A stretch of 14,337 nucleotides of DNA from an uncultured Hungatella sp. (GTDB taxonomy: Bacteria > Bacillota > Clostridia > Lachnospirales > Lachnospiraceae), in NCBI GenBank assembly GCA_910586845.1, contig CAJUJV010000051.1, forward strand, positions 1 to 14,337. Direction: 5' to 3'. The notes under the pieces are model-generated. The model saw only the letters and a program-made list of their open reading frames with translations, was not told the origin of the DNA and ran no database searches. Shown in pieces: positions 1-7,027 of the stretch. Each line of letters begins with the position of its first letter. Within the stretch, counting starts at the first letter, position 1. The translations under genes and the position numbers were made by a program.

Positions 1-52
1 CTTTGATTTTCAAGGTCCGTTTCGTTGTCGGCTTTTCAGCGGCAACTCATTC

Positions 53-81
53 ATATTATCATAAGTCCATCGCTTTGTCAA
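53..81 (-). promoter_or_regulatory. Consensus sigma-A promoter, probably of an rRNA operon extending left out of the window
   Basis: On the minus strand the -35 hexamer TTGACA (76-81) and -10 hexamer TAATAT (53-58) are separated by exactly 17 bases. Transcription would start near position 46 and run left out of the window. The roughly 46 transcribed bases contain a small GCU-GAAA-AGC hairpin and then CCTTGAAAATCAAAG, which resembles the boxA-like CTTTGAAAA element of Firmicute rRNA leaders. No 16S sequence is inside the window, so the rRNA assignment is inference; the promoter itself is plainly visible. Confidence 0.72.
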
Positions 82-111
82 CAACTTTTTATTTCTTTTT
101 TTGGAAAAGAG

Positions 112-199
112 CGGAGAAAGAGGGATTTGAACCCTCGCGCCGGTTGCCCGACCTACACCCTTAGCAGGGGCGCCTCTTCGGCCTCTTGAGTATTTCTCC
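112..199 (-). tRNA. tRNA-Ser, anticodon GCU (decodes AGC/AGU)
   Basis: The minus strand folds as a class II tRNA. The acceptor stem pairs GGAGAAA (193-199) with TTTCTCC (113-119), with discriminator G at 112. The D arm carries the CTCAAGAGGCCGAAGAG pattern. The anticodon stem CGCCC/GGGTG encloses the loop CTGCTAA (161-167) with anticodon GCT (163-165). A long variable arm (about TAGGTCGGGCAACCGGC) is typical of serine tRNAs. The T arm is GAGGG-TTCAAAT-CCCTC. The 3' CCA is not encoded, since the next bases are CTC, so it must be added after transcription. It has its own promoter (257-285) and lies just upstream of the putative rRNA promoter. Confidence 0.95.
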
Positions 200-225
200 G
201 TGTTATATTTCCAAAGTACTGCTCC

Positions 226-249
226 AAAAAACGCCTGGTTTTCAGGGGC
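226..249 (-). terminator. Weak terminator-like hairpin between the tRNA promoter and tRNA-Ser
   Basis: On the minus strand GCC(C)CTG pairs imperfectly with CAGGC around an AAAAC loop and is followed by CG and six T residues (226-231). It could end read-through from the acyltransferase gene, which has no other obvious terminator. However, the stem is short and bulged, and it begins almost at the predicted tRNA transcription start, so the function is uncertain. Confidence 0.25.
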
Positions 250-256
250 AGTTGCA

Positions 257-285
257 ATTATACAAGAGTTTGTTATACTTGTCAA
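257..285 (-). promoter_or_regulatory. Consensus sigma-A promoter for tRNA-Ser
   Basis: On the minus strand TTGACA (280-285) and TATAAT (257-262) are both perfect hexamers with a 17-base spacer. The predicted start is near 250, about 50 bases before the mature tRNA. The promoter sits immediately downstream of the acyltransferase stop codon, so the tRNA need not depend on the fumarase operon. Confidence 0.85.
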
Positions 286-306
286 CCCGTTTTTTACATA
301 TTTTTT

Positions 307-1017
307 TCAAATATTTTTGTTTATCTCTTCCTGTATTCTGTCATGCACAAGTTCTGCTATCTCGGTTGTTTTTAACCCCATATATTGTTCCGGATAAATG
401 GCTTTCAGAAAATGAACCTGAACTTTTTCCTTTTTAATAGAAGAGATATCGAAAGGACGAAAGCTGTTAACCAGAGCCACAGGGATAATCGGACAGCCTG
501 CTTTTACCGCGCTTTTAAATGTTCCTGCTTTAAAATCCAGAATTTCGTTGCCTTTGCGGCTTCTGGTCCCTTCCGGAAAAATCACAAAATTTCTCCCTTT
601 TTTTACCTGAGCAGCCATCTCCTTGATGATTTCCATGGAAGAACGGATATCGGACCGGTCCATGGGAATCCCTTCCAGAACACGAATCACCTGCTTTACC
701 AGTATCCATTCTGCCGCCTCTTTTTTAATGACCACGCCCATGGGTTTCGGACAGCTTTCTATTATGGCCAGCATATCAAATAAACCCTGATGATTCGGAA
801 ACATAATAAATCCGTTGGTCTTGGGGAGATTTTCCACACCGTAGGTCATCACCTTAACCCGGCCTCTTCTGTTGACTCTCCTTAATATCTTTCTCAGATA
901 ATGATATCGCTCTTCTTCACTGTACTGATCCCGATTTTTTCCCATTTTATCGATCTGATAAAACCACAGAGGTACATGAAGAATATTGGTTATGACCATC
1001 AAAAGAATTCTTTTCAT
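307..1017 (-). CDS. plsC: PlsC-type 1-acyl-sn-glycerol-3-phosphate acyltransferase
   Basis: This 236-residue protein belongs to the lysophosphatidic acid acyltransferase (PlsC) family, whose members transfer a fatty acyl chain to lysophosphatidate to form phosphatidic acid at the cytoplasmic membrane. All four family motifs are visible: the catalytic NHQGLFD (75-81, His76 and Asp81), GIPMDR (116-121), the phosphate-binding FPEGTR (147-152) and CPIIPVAL (175-182). The hydrophobic N-terminus (about residues 4-20) could anchor it to the membrane. The length is typical. The ATG overlaps the stop of the fumarase beta gene (ATGA), and AAGGAGG lies just upstream, so translation is probably coupled. 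Its place behind fumarase genes is most likely co-transcription rather than a shared pathway. The exact acyl acceptor cannot be told from sequence. Confidence 0.9.
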   Translation of the reverse strand: MKRILLMVITNILHVPLWFYQIDKMGKNRDQYSEEERYHYLRKILRRVNRRGRVKVMTYGVENLPKTNGFIMFPNHQGLFDMLAIIESCPKPMGVVIKKEAAEWILVKQVIRVLEGIPMDRSDIRSSMEIIKEMAAQVKKGRNFVIFPEGTRSRKGNEILDFKAGTFKSAVKAGCPIIPVALVNSFRPFDISSIKKEKVQVHFLKAIYPEQYMGLKTTEIAELVHDRIQEEINKNI

Positions 1018-1574
1018 GGTTCCTCCTTGTTGTCATATAAGTTTTTAACACTGTCATACAGATTATTTCCCTCTGAATCGATTACTACTACTACAGGAAA
1101 CTCTTTTATTTCCAGACGGCGGATAGCCTCTGTTCCCAGATCTTCATAGGCGACCACTTCACTGGAAAGAATGCATTTTGACAGAAGAGCCCCCGCCCCT
1201 CCCACGGCGGCAAGATATACGGAACCGTTTCTTATGATGCCGTCGATCACTTCCCGGCTCCTCTTTCCCTTTCCGATCATGGCTCTCAGACCCAGATCAA
1301 GAAGGGCAGGCGTATATTTGTCCATACGGCTTGCCGTAGTAGGACCTGCGGAACCGATGGGACGTCCCTCTCTGGCCGGAGACGGCCCCATATAATAGAT
1401 CACGTTTCCTTCTACGGAAAATGGAAGTTCTTCTCCTTTATCCAGAGCCTCCTGCATCCTTTTATGAGCCGCATCTCTGGCAGTATAAATCGTTCCCGTA
1501 AGATATATGTAGTCGCCGGCTTTTAATTTTTCTGCTTCTTCCCGGCCGAAAGGTACCTGAATATGTCGTTCCAT
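1014..1574 (-). CDS. Class I fumarate hydratase, beta (C-terminal) subunit
   Basis: The protein has 186 residues and matches the beta-type domain of Fe-S hydro-lyases (class I fumarase / L(+)-tartrate dehydratase family). It pairs with the alpha subunit encoded immediately upstream to interconvert fumarate and malate in the cytoplasm. Visible family features are RDAAHKR (33-39), GPSPAREGRPIGSAGPTTASRMD (the conserved core at 63-85) and GKGKRS (101-106). It starts at an ATG preceded by AAGGAGGAG, 11 bases after the alpha stop codon, and overlaps the acyltransferase start by 4 bases. Tartrate dehydratase (TtdB) is the main alternative. Fumarase is preferred because free-standing alpha/beta pairs of this kind in anaerobic Clostridia are usually fumarases, but substrate is not decided by these motifs. 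Confidence 0.9.
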   Translation of the reverse strand: MERHIQVPFGREEAEKLKAGDYIYLTGTIYTARDAAHKRMQEALDKGEELPFSVEGNVIYYMGPSPAREGRPIGSAGPTTASRMDKYTPALLDLGLRAMIGKGKRSREVIDGIIRNGSVYLAAVGGAGALLSKCILSSEVVAYEDLGTEAIRRLEIKEFPVVVVIDSEGNNLYDSVKNLYDNKEEP

Positions 1575-1585
1575 AGTCTCCTCCT

Positions 1586-2428
1586 TTAAATAACCCGATG
1601 AACATGTCTGTTTACATGACAGCAGATATTTACCGCCACCGGCAGACCGGCAATATGGGTGGGATAAGTCTCGATATTAACGGCCAGGGCCGTAACTTTT
1701 CCCCCCAGCCCTCCCGGGCCGATTCCCAGGGCGTTGATCTTCTCCAGCAGTTCTTTCTCAAGATCTCTTACATAGGGTATGGGAGATTCTTCTTTCAGAT
1801 TCCGGGTAAGGGCATGTTTTGCCATGAGGGCGCATTTTTCAAACGTTCCTCCTATCCCCACTCCCACTACCATAGGAGGACAGGCGTTGGGACCCGCATC
1901 TTTTACCGCTGTCAGGACAGCCTCCTTTACTCCTTCTATTCCGTCTGCCGGCTTCAGCATAAAAACGCGGCTCATATTCTCGCTTCCGAATCCTTTAGGA
2001 GCCACTGTGATCCGGATCCCATCGCCTTCCACAATATTATAGTGGATGATTGCAGGAGTATTGTCCTTTGTATTGATCCTCTCCAGAGGATCTGCCACGA
2101 CTGATTTTCTTAAAAATCCTTCCGTATATCCTTCTCTTACTCCCTGATTCACTGCCTCGGTCAGGGAACCTCCTTCTATATGGACTTCCTGGCCCACTTC
2201 CATAAAAATAACCGCCATCCCCGTATCCTGACAGATGGGGATCATCTCTTCTTCTGCGATGATCAGATTCTCCTCCAGCTGACCGAGAATCCTTTTTCCC
2301 AGAGGAGAATTTTCTTCCTGTACTGCCCTCTCAAACACATCTTTCATATCAGGGGATAATATGTGATTGGCCTCAATACACATTTCTTTGATATTTCTTT
2401 TAATTTCTTCTGTTTTTATGTTCCTCAA
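1586..2428 (-). CDS. Class I fumarate hydratase, alpha (Fe-S) subunit; TTG start
   Basis: The catalytic iron-sulfur subunit has 280 residues from the preferred TTG start and works with the beta subunit downstream in the reversible hydration of fumarate to L-malate. Cysteines expected to hold the 4Fe-4S cluster lie in ICQDTGM (Cys66), GPNACPP (Cys183) and NICCHVNRH (Cys269/270). GTFEKC and THIAGLPVA are also family-typical. I chose TTG at 2428 rather than the in-frame ATGs at 2497 and 2467. TTG gives the usual family N-terminus (MRNIKTEEI), AGGAGG lies 8 bases upstream, and both ATGs fall inside or upstream of the predicted promoter (2463-2491). Class I fumarases are generally oxygen-labile, which suits an anaerobe. 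Confidence 0.92.
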   Translation of the reverse strand: MRNIKTEEIKRNIKEMCIEANHILSPDMKDVFERAVQEENSPLGKRILGQLEENLIIAEEEMIPICQDTGMAVIFMEVGQEVHIEGGSLTEAVNQGVREGYTEGFLRKSVVADPLERINTKDNTPAIIHYNIVEGDGIRITVAPKGFGSENMSRVFMLKPADGIEGVKEAVLTAVKDAGPNACPPMVVGVGIGGTFEKCALMAKHALTRNLKEESPIPYVRDLEKELLEKINALGIGPGGLGGKVTALAVNIETYPTHIAGLPVAVNICCHVNRHVHRVI

Positions 2429-2436
2429 ATCCGGAT

Positions 2437-2442
2437 CCTCCT
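2437..2442 (-). promoter_or_regulatory. Ribosome binding site that fixes the fumarase alpha TTG start
   Basis: AGGAGG on the minus strand lies 8 bases before TTG (2428-2426). No comparable Shine-Dalgarno site precedes the in-frame ATG codons further upstream. Confidence 0.8.
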
Positions 2443-2462
2443 GTCTAAAGACTGTTAAATTT

Positions 2463-2491
2463 ATCATACGTGATTTAGCCTCTGAAATCAA
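2463..2491 (-). promoter_or_regulatory. Sigma-A promoter of the fumarase-acyltransferase operon
   Basis: On the minus strand TTGATT (2486-2491) and TATGAT (2463-2468) are spaced by 17 bases. The predicted start near 2456 gives a leader of about 28 bases before the TTG codon. It is divergent from the GntR/ABC promoter, with about 23 bases between the two -35 hexamers. Confidence 0.7.
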
Positions 2492-2514
2492 GAACAAAAC
2501 CTCTTTATTTTCTG

Positions 2515-2543
2515 TTGACAGATTGATCTGATTATTGTATAAT
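2515..2543 (+). promoter_or_regulatory. Consensus sigma-A promoter of the GntR/ABC cassette
   Basis: TTGACA (2515-2520) and TATAAT (2538-2543) are perfect hexamers with a 17-base spacer. Such a strong promoter is usually held down by a repressor, and a perfect palindrome starts at the very next base after the -10 element. Confidence 0.88.
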
Positions 2544-2563
2544 TGTATTAATCGATTAATACA
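2544..2563 (+). promoter_or_regulatory. Perfect 20-bp palindromic operator, probable site of the adjacent YtrA-type repressor
   Basis: The half-site TGTATTAATC is followed directly by its exact reverse complement with no spacer. It begins immediately after the -10 hexamer and covers the predicted transcription start (about 2550), so a bound dimer should block initiation. Known YtrA-subfamily GntR operators are also palindromes with TA-rich arms, and these regulators commonly control their own ABC operon. The pairing with the downstream regulator is inference from position. Confidence 0.78.
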
Positions 2564-2584
2564 TTAATATAAAGGAGGGGTGTT

Positions 2585-2956
2585 ATGTCATGGCATTTTG
2601 ACAATGGAAGACCTATTTACACCCAGCTGTTAGAGAGGGTCCGATTCCTGATCATATCCGGACAGTATCCTCCGGGAAGCAAGCTTCCCTCGGTCCGTGA
2701 TCTGGCCTCGGAGGCATCCGTTAATCCCAACACCATGCAGCGGGCTCTGGCGGAACTGGAGCGGAGCCGGCTGATCTGCAGCCACAGGACTACAGGCCGG
2801 TTTGTTACCGAAGATGAGGAGATGATCCATGAGATGAAGGAATCCATGGGAAGGGAAAAGATCCTTACCTTTTTTCACGAGATGAAACAGATGGGTTATG
2901 ACAGGGATCAGACAACCGCTCTCATCGAAAAAATTTTAAAGGAGAAGACCATATGA
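2585..2956 (+). CDS. GntR-family transcriptional regulator, YtrA subfamily
   Basis: This is a short 123-residue regulator. Residues about 8-78 form the GntR winged helix-turn-helix: IYTQLLERVR, then PPGSKLPSVRDLASEASVNP with the recognition helix region NTMQRALAELE, then the wing TTGRFVT. Only about 40 residues follow, far too short for the FadR or UTRA ligand domains. This small dimerising C-terminus is characteristic of the YtrA subfamily, which usually represses linked ABC transporters. AAAGGAGG lies upstream of the ATG, and the stop overlaps the ATPase start by 4 bases (ATGA), showing tight coupling. It probably autoregulates through the palindrome at 2544-2563. The inducing signal is unknown; some relatives respond to cell-wall-active compounds. 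Confidence 0.92.
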   Translation: MSWHFDNGRPIYTQLLERVRFLIISGQYPPGSKLPSVRDLASEASVNPNTMQRALAELERSRLICSHRTTGRFVTEDEEMIHEMKESMGREKILTFFHEMKQMGYDRDQTTALIEKILKEKTI

Positions 2957-3651
2957 ACAGGATATTAGAATATTCTCATGTCACAAAACAATTTGGTTCT
3001 CTATGTGCTCTGCAGGATGTCAGTCTTACTGTGGAGCCGGGACACATTGTAGGACTTTTGGGGCCCAACGGCAGCGGCAAGACCACTCTTTTAAAGATCG
3101 CTTCCGGTCTTCTGGTTCCCACATCAGGAACCGTCTCCATATGCGGACTTCCGGTGGGACCGGAATCCAAGTCGAGGATCTCCTATCTTCCGGATAAGAA
3201 CTATCTCAGCGATTGGATGAAAGTATCTCAGATCATCGACCTGTTTCATGATTTTTATCTTAATTTTGACAGGAACAAGGCTTATGAGATGCTGCAAAGG
3301 CTCGATATTTCTCCAAAACAGAAGCTGAAGACTCTTTCTAAGGGAACCAGAGAGAAAGTACAGCTGATACTGGTCATGAGCCGCAATGCAGATCTTTATC
3401 TTTTGGATGAACCTATCGGAGGAGTAGACCCGGCTGCCAGAGATTACATCCTTCAGACTATCCTGACCAATTATAACGAACATGGGTCTATCCTGATCTC
3501 CACCCATCTGATCTCTGATGTGGAACAGGTTCTGGACCAGGTTATTTTTTTGAAAAACGGAGTGATCTCTCTCCAGTCTTCTGTAGACGATATCCGGGCT
3601 CAATATGAAAAATCGGTTGATGAATTATTCAGGGAGGTATTTCAATGTTAG
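2953..3651 (+). CDS. ABC transporter ATP-binding protein
   Basis: The 232-residue nucleotide-binding subunit is of the type encoded with YtrA-like regulators and exporter-like permeases. Motifs in order are Walker A GPNGSGKTT (37-45), a Q-loop region SYLPDKNYL (77-85) in which the usual Gln appears replaced by an acidic residue, signature LSKGTREK (128-135), Walker B LYLLDEP (148-154) with catalytic Glu153, D-loop GGVD (156-159) and switch His185 in STHLISD. The catalytic residues are present, so it should hydrolyse ATP as a dimer on the inner face of the membrane. It overlaps both neighbours (4 bases upstream, 7 downstream), so the three genes form one translationally linked operon. The substrate cannot be read from the sequence; peptide antibiotic or envelope-stress export is only a family-based guess. 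Confidence 0.93.
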   Translation: MNRILEYSHVTKQFGSLCALQDVSLTVEPGHIVGLLGPNGSGKTTLLKIASGLLVPTSGTVSICGLPVGPESKSRISYLPDKNYLSDWMKVSQIIDLFHDFYLNFDRNKAYEMLQRLDISPKQKLKTLSKGTREKVQLILVMSRNADLYLLDEPIGGVDPAARDYILQTILTNYNEHGSILISTHLISDVEQVLDQVIFLKNGVISLQSSVDDIRAQYEKSVDELFREVFQC

Positions 3652-4439
3652 GAAAATTACTGAAAAAAGATTTTCGTTCCACATACAGATTTTTTCTTCC
3701 CCTTATGGGAGGATATACTATTGCAGCCGCGGTGGGTAAGATCCTGTTTGAGATCGTTCTCAGCGTCCTGGATTCTGCCGGGCATACCAGCGCATTATCA
3801 GAAGGGATCGCTATTTTTTCCGTGTTTTATCTGATAATCTGCGTCATCTATCTGGTGGCATGCTACCTGATGACTTCTGTGTTTGTGGTGTATGATTTCT
3901 ATAAGACCATGGTAAGTGATGACGGATATCTGACCCACACGCTTCCTGTGAGGACCAGCACTCTCATCTGCTCCAAGACACTGATTGCCGTCATGTGGCA
4001 GATCGTCGTAAACCTGATCATCAGCCTGTCCTTCCTTCTGATCTTTACAGGACATTTTTCTCAGCTGCCTGTTAAGTACTTTTTCAAATATTTCGCTTCC
4101 AGCTGGAATATGGATTCCTTTGCTTATGGCATTTATTCTGTCCTGAATATATTGGTTGAGAGCTTTCAGCGTCCTCTCCTGTTCTTTGCATGTATCGCCA
4201 TCGGACAGCAGTGGAAAAATCACAGGATCCTGGGGGCGATTCTGGCTTATATCGGCATCTCCATAGCAACGCAGATTATCAATACCATTGCTATTATCAT
4301 GACCGGGGTCTCCAGTCTTTATCAGGATTTTACACTCAGCGGATACATGCTTTATTCCCTGATCTTCGGTATTATCACTACAGTAGGATTTTATCTTGTC
4401 TCGGACTATATGTTATCGAAAAAACTGAATCTGGAGTAA
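3645..4439 (+). CDS. ABC transporter permease, six predicted membrane helices
   Basis: The protein has 264 residues. Hydrophobic stretches at about 15-40, 56-83, 111-136, 160-187, 193-220 and 235-255 suggest six membrane segments, the usual number for an ABC-2-like permease. The N-terminus (MLGKLLKKDFRSTYR) is basic and cytoplasmic, and the sequence DGYLTHTLPVRTSTLICSK (93-111) between helices two and three resembles the coupling region common in this permease group. It starts inside the ATPase gene with GGGAGG upstream and is the last gene before the shared terminator at 4454-4487. I recognise the class but not a named family, and the substrate is unknown. The operon runs opposite to leftward replication from the origin. 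Confidence 0.85.
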   Translation: MLGKLLKKDFRSTYRFFLPLMGGYTIAAAVGKILFEIVLSVLDSAGHTSALSEGIAIFSVFYLIICVIYLVACYLMTSVFVVYDFYKTMVSDDGYLTHTLPVRTSTLICSKTLIAVMWQIVVNLIISLSFLLIFTGHFSQLPVKYFFKYFASSWNMDSFAYGIYSVLNILVESFQRPLLFFACIAIGQQWKNHRILGAILAYIGISIATQIINTIAIIMTGVSSLYQDFTLSGYMLYSLIFGIITTVGFYLVSDYMLSKKLNLE

Positions 4440-4453
4440 AACAGGTTTCATCC

Positions 4454-4487
4454 ACAGAAAAGTCGGGCTGCGGCCCGACTTTTCTGT
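4454..4487. terminator. Bidirectional intrinsic terminator between the permease gene and gyrA
   Basis: ACAGAAAAGTCGGGC (4454-4468) and its exact reverse complement (4473-4487) form a 15-bp perfect stem with a four-base loop TGCG. A GC-rich core and flanking A/T runs on both sides give a U-tract whichever strand is transcribed. It sits 15 bases after the permease stop and 22 bases after the gyrA stop, so it can serve both convergent units. Confidence 0.9.
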
Positions 4488-4508
4488 AATCACTGAAGAA
4501 ACTTGATT

Positions 4509-7013
4509 TTAAACTGATTCAGGAATTTCCCCCTCTTCGATCTCTTCTTCCGATTCATCTTTACTGCTGCTGTCTCTTACCTTTGCGATGCTGGCGATGT
4601 AAGTGCTGGAATCGGGGTCAATGTTCATCAGTTTTACTCCGGAAGTATTTCTTCCGATAATGGAGATATCTCCGACGCTGATGCGGATGATGATCCCCTC
4701 GTTGGTAATCATCATGATATCATGGTCTTCATGTACCAGCTTGGCGCCTACCAGATCTCCTGTCTTCTCTACGATCTTATAACAGCGGACGCCTTTCCCG
4801 CTTCTCTTCTGAACCGGGAACTCGCTGATGTCCGTCCTCTTGCCGATTCCGTTGGCAGATACTACTAAAAGAGTCTCTCCCTGAGAATCCATCTGCATGC
4901 CGATCACTTCATCGTCCTCATCCAGTTTCATTCCGATAACGCCCATGGACACACGGCCGGTGACGCGGACGTCGGATTCATGGAAACGGATGCACTGTCC
5001 TTTTTTGGTGACCATAAAGATGTCTTTTGTATCGTCAGTGGCTTTTACCTCGATCAGTTCGTCGCCTTCTCTCAGAACAATAGCCTGAAGACCGTTTTTC
5101 CGTACATTGGAGTACTCTCTCATGGGAGTCTTTTTGGCCATACCGTATTTGGTAGCCATAAACAGATAATGGTCGTCATTATATTCTTTCATGGAGACGA
5201 TAGCCGTGATCTTCTCCCCCGGCATCATCTGAAGAAGATTGATAATGGCTGTGCCCCGGGCCGTGCGGCTTGCCTCCGGGATAGCGTAGGCTTTCAGGCG
5301 GTATACCCGGCCGGTGTTGGTAAAGAACATGATATCATTGTGATTCTTGGTCATGATCAGATCTTCGATGTAGTCCTCCTCGATGGTCTGCATGCCTTTG
5401 ATTCCCTTGCCTCCCCGGTTCTGGCTCTTGAAATTGTCAGGAGACATCCGCTTAATGTATCCCAGACGGGTCATGGCCACTACCGTGTCGTCATTGGGGA
5501 TCAGATCTTCCATAGACATGTCAAACTCATCAAATCCGATGGAAGTCCTCCTGTCATCCCCGTACTTGTCGGAGATCAGACCGATCTCTTCTCTGATAAC
5601 TCCCAAAAGTTTTTTCTCGTCTGCCAGGATTGCCTTCAACTCCGCTATCTTGGCCTGAAGTTCCTTGTATTCTGACTCCAGCTTGTCTCTCTCCAGACCG
5701 GTAAGAGCTCTCAGACGCATATCCACGATGGCCTGAGACTGGGCATCGCTTAATCCGAAACGCTCCATCAGCTGCTGCTTGGCGATCTGAACTGTCTGAG
5801 AACCGCGGATGATCCGGATCACCTCGTCGATGTTGTCCAGGGCGATGAGCAGACCTTCCAAAATATGAGCCCGTTCTTCTGCCTTGTTTAAATCGTATCT
5901 GGTACGGCGGGTTACCACATCCTTCTGATGTTCCAGATACAGCCTGAGCATCTGCAGAAGATTCAGGACTTTGGGTTCATTATTGACCAGAGACAGCATG
6001 ATCACTCCGAAGGTATCCTGGAGCTGAGTATGTTTGTACAGCTGGTTGAGGATCACGTTGGCATTGGCATCACGGCGGACCTCGATGACGATCCGCATCC
6101 CTTCTCTGTCGGATTCATCCCGCAGATCCGTGATCCCGTCCACTCTTTTGTCCTTCACCAGTTCCGCGATCTTCTCTATAAGCCTGGCCTTGTTGACCAG
6201 ATAAGGGATCTCCGTGACAACGATACGGCTCTTTCCGCCGGGAAGGCTCTCGATATCCGACACGGCCCGGACCCTGATCTTTCCGCGGCCTGTCCGGTAA
6301 GCCTCCTCGATGCCTCTCTTTCCCATGATGGTGGCTCCCGTAGGAAAGTCGGGACCCTTTACGATCTCCATGATCTCTTCGATGGATGTGTCTCTGTCTT
6401 CATTGATCTGATTATCAATGATCTTCACCACAGCGGCGATGACCTCCCTCAGATTGTGAGGAGGGATGTTGGTGGCCATGCCGACGGCGATGCCGGAGGT
6501 TCCGTTGACCAGAAGATTGGGGTAACGAGATGGAAGTACTGTGGGTTCCTTCTCTGTCTCGTCAAAGTTGGGAACAAAATCCACGGTATCTTTGCCGATA
6601 TCGGACAGCAGTTCCATGGAGATTCTGCTCAGCCTTGCCTCTGTATATCGCATGGCCGCAGCTCCGTCTCCGTCTACGGAGCCGAAATTACCGTGTCCGT
6701 CAACCAGAGGATAACGGGTGGACCATTCCTGAGCCATATTTACCAGTGCTCCGTAGATGGAACTGTCTCCATGGGGATGGTATTTACCCATGGTATCGCC
6801 TACGATACGGGCGCACTTTCTGTGAGGCTTGTCGGGACCATTGTTCAGCTCGATCATGGAATAAAGAACTCTTCTCTGAACCGGCTTGAGACCGTCTCTT
6901 ACATCGGGAAGAGCCCGGGAAGCGATCACGCTCATGGCGTAATCGATGTAGGATTTCTCCATGGTCTTTTTCAGATCGATGTCATGAATCTTATCAAATA
7001 CATTAGGTTCCAT
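4509..7013 (-). CDS. gyrA: DNA gyrase subunit A
   Basis: The 834-residue breakage-reunion subunit of gyrase forms the A2B2 enzyme with GyrB and introduces negative supercoils. Visible features are the winged-helix domain with QRRVLY (46-51), HPHGDSS (79-85), GHGNFGSVDGDGAAAMRYTEARL and the catalytic Tyr123. A coiled-coil region lies near residues 440-465, followed by the C-terminal beta-pinwheel with a GyrA-box, QNRGGKG (531-537). The box has Asn where Arg or Lys is usual. The box and the adjacent gyrB argue for GyrA rather than ParC. Residue 88, equivalent to E. coli Asp87, is Gly, while the Ser83 equivalent (Ser84) is retained. The tail is acidic (DESEEEIEEGE). It starts 14 bases after gyrB with CGGAGG upstream. 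Confidence 0.98.
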   Translation of the reverse strand: MEPNVFDKIHDIDLKKTMEKSYIDYAMSVIASRALPDVRDGLKPVQRRVLYSMIELNNGPDKPHRKCARIVGDTMGKYHPHGDSSIYGALVNMAQEWSTRYPLVDGHGNFGSVDGDGAAAMRYTEARLSRISMELLSDIGKDTVDFVPNFDETEKEPTVLPSRYPNLLVNGTSGIAVGMATNIPPHNLREVIAAVVKIIDNQINEDRDTSIEEIMEIVKGPDFPTGATIMGKRGIEEAYRTGRGKIRVRAVSDIESLPGGKSRIVVTEIPYLVNKARLIEKIAELVKDKRVDGITDLRDESDREGMRIVIEVRRDANANVILNQLYKHTQLQDTFGVIMLSLVNNEPKVLNLLQMLRLYLEHQKDVVTRRTRYDLNKAEERAHILEGLLIALDNIDEVIRIIRGSQTVQIAKQQLMERFGLSDAQSQAIVDMRLRALTGLERDKLESEYKELQAKIAELKAILADEKKLLGVIREEIGLISDKYGDDRRTSIGFDEFDMSMEDLIPNDDTVVAMTRLGYIKRMSPDNFKSQNRGGKGIKGMQTIEEDYIEDLIMTKNHNDIMFFTNTGRVYRLKAYAIPEASRTARGTAIINLLQMMPGEKITAIVSMKEYNDDHYLFMATKYGMAKKTPMREYSNVRKNGLQAIVLREGDELIEVKATDDTKDIFMVTKKGQCIRFHESDVRVTGRVSMGVIGMKLDEDDEVIGMQMDSQGETLLVVSANGIGKRTDISEFPVQKRSGKGVRCYKIVEKTGDLVGAKLVHEDHDIMMITNEGIIIRISVGDISIIGRNTSGVKLMNIDPDSSTYIASIAKVRDSSSKDESEEEIEEGEIPESV

Positions 7014-7027
7014 AGTTTCCTCCGATT

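Noticed and set aside
10..285. Minus-strand frame across the left edge
   Set aside because: It is read straight through tRNA-Ser and two promoters, so it is not a gene.
3124..3603. Long minus-strand open frame opposite the ABC ATPase gene
   Set aside because: The plus strand encodes a complete ATPase with all motifs; the opposite frame has no family features or suitable ribosome binding site and is a coding shadow.
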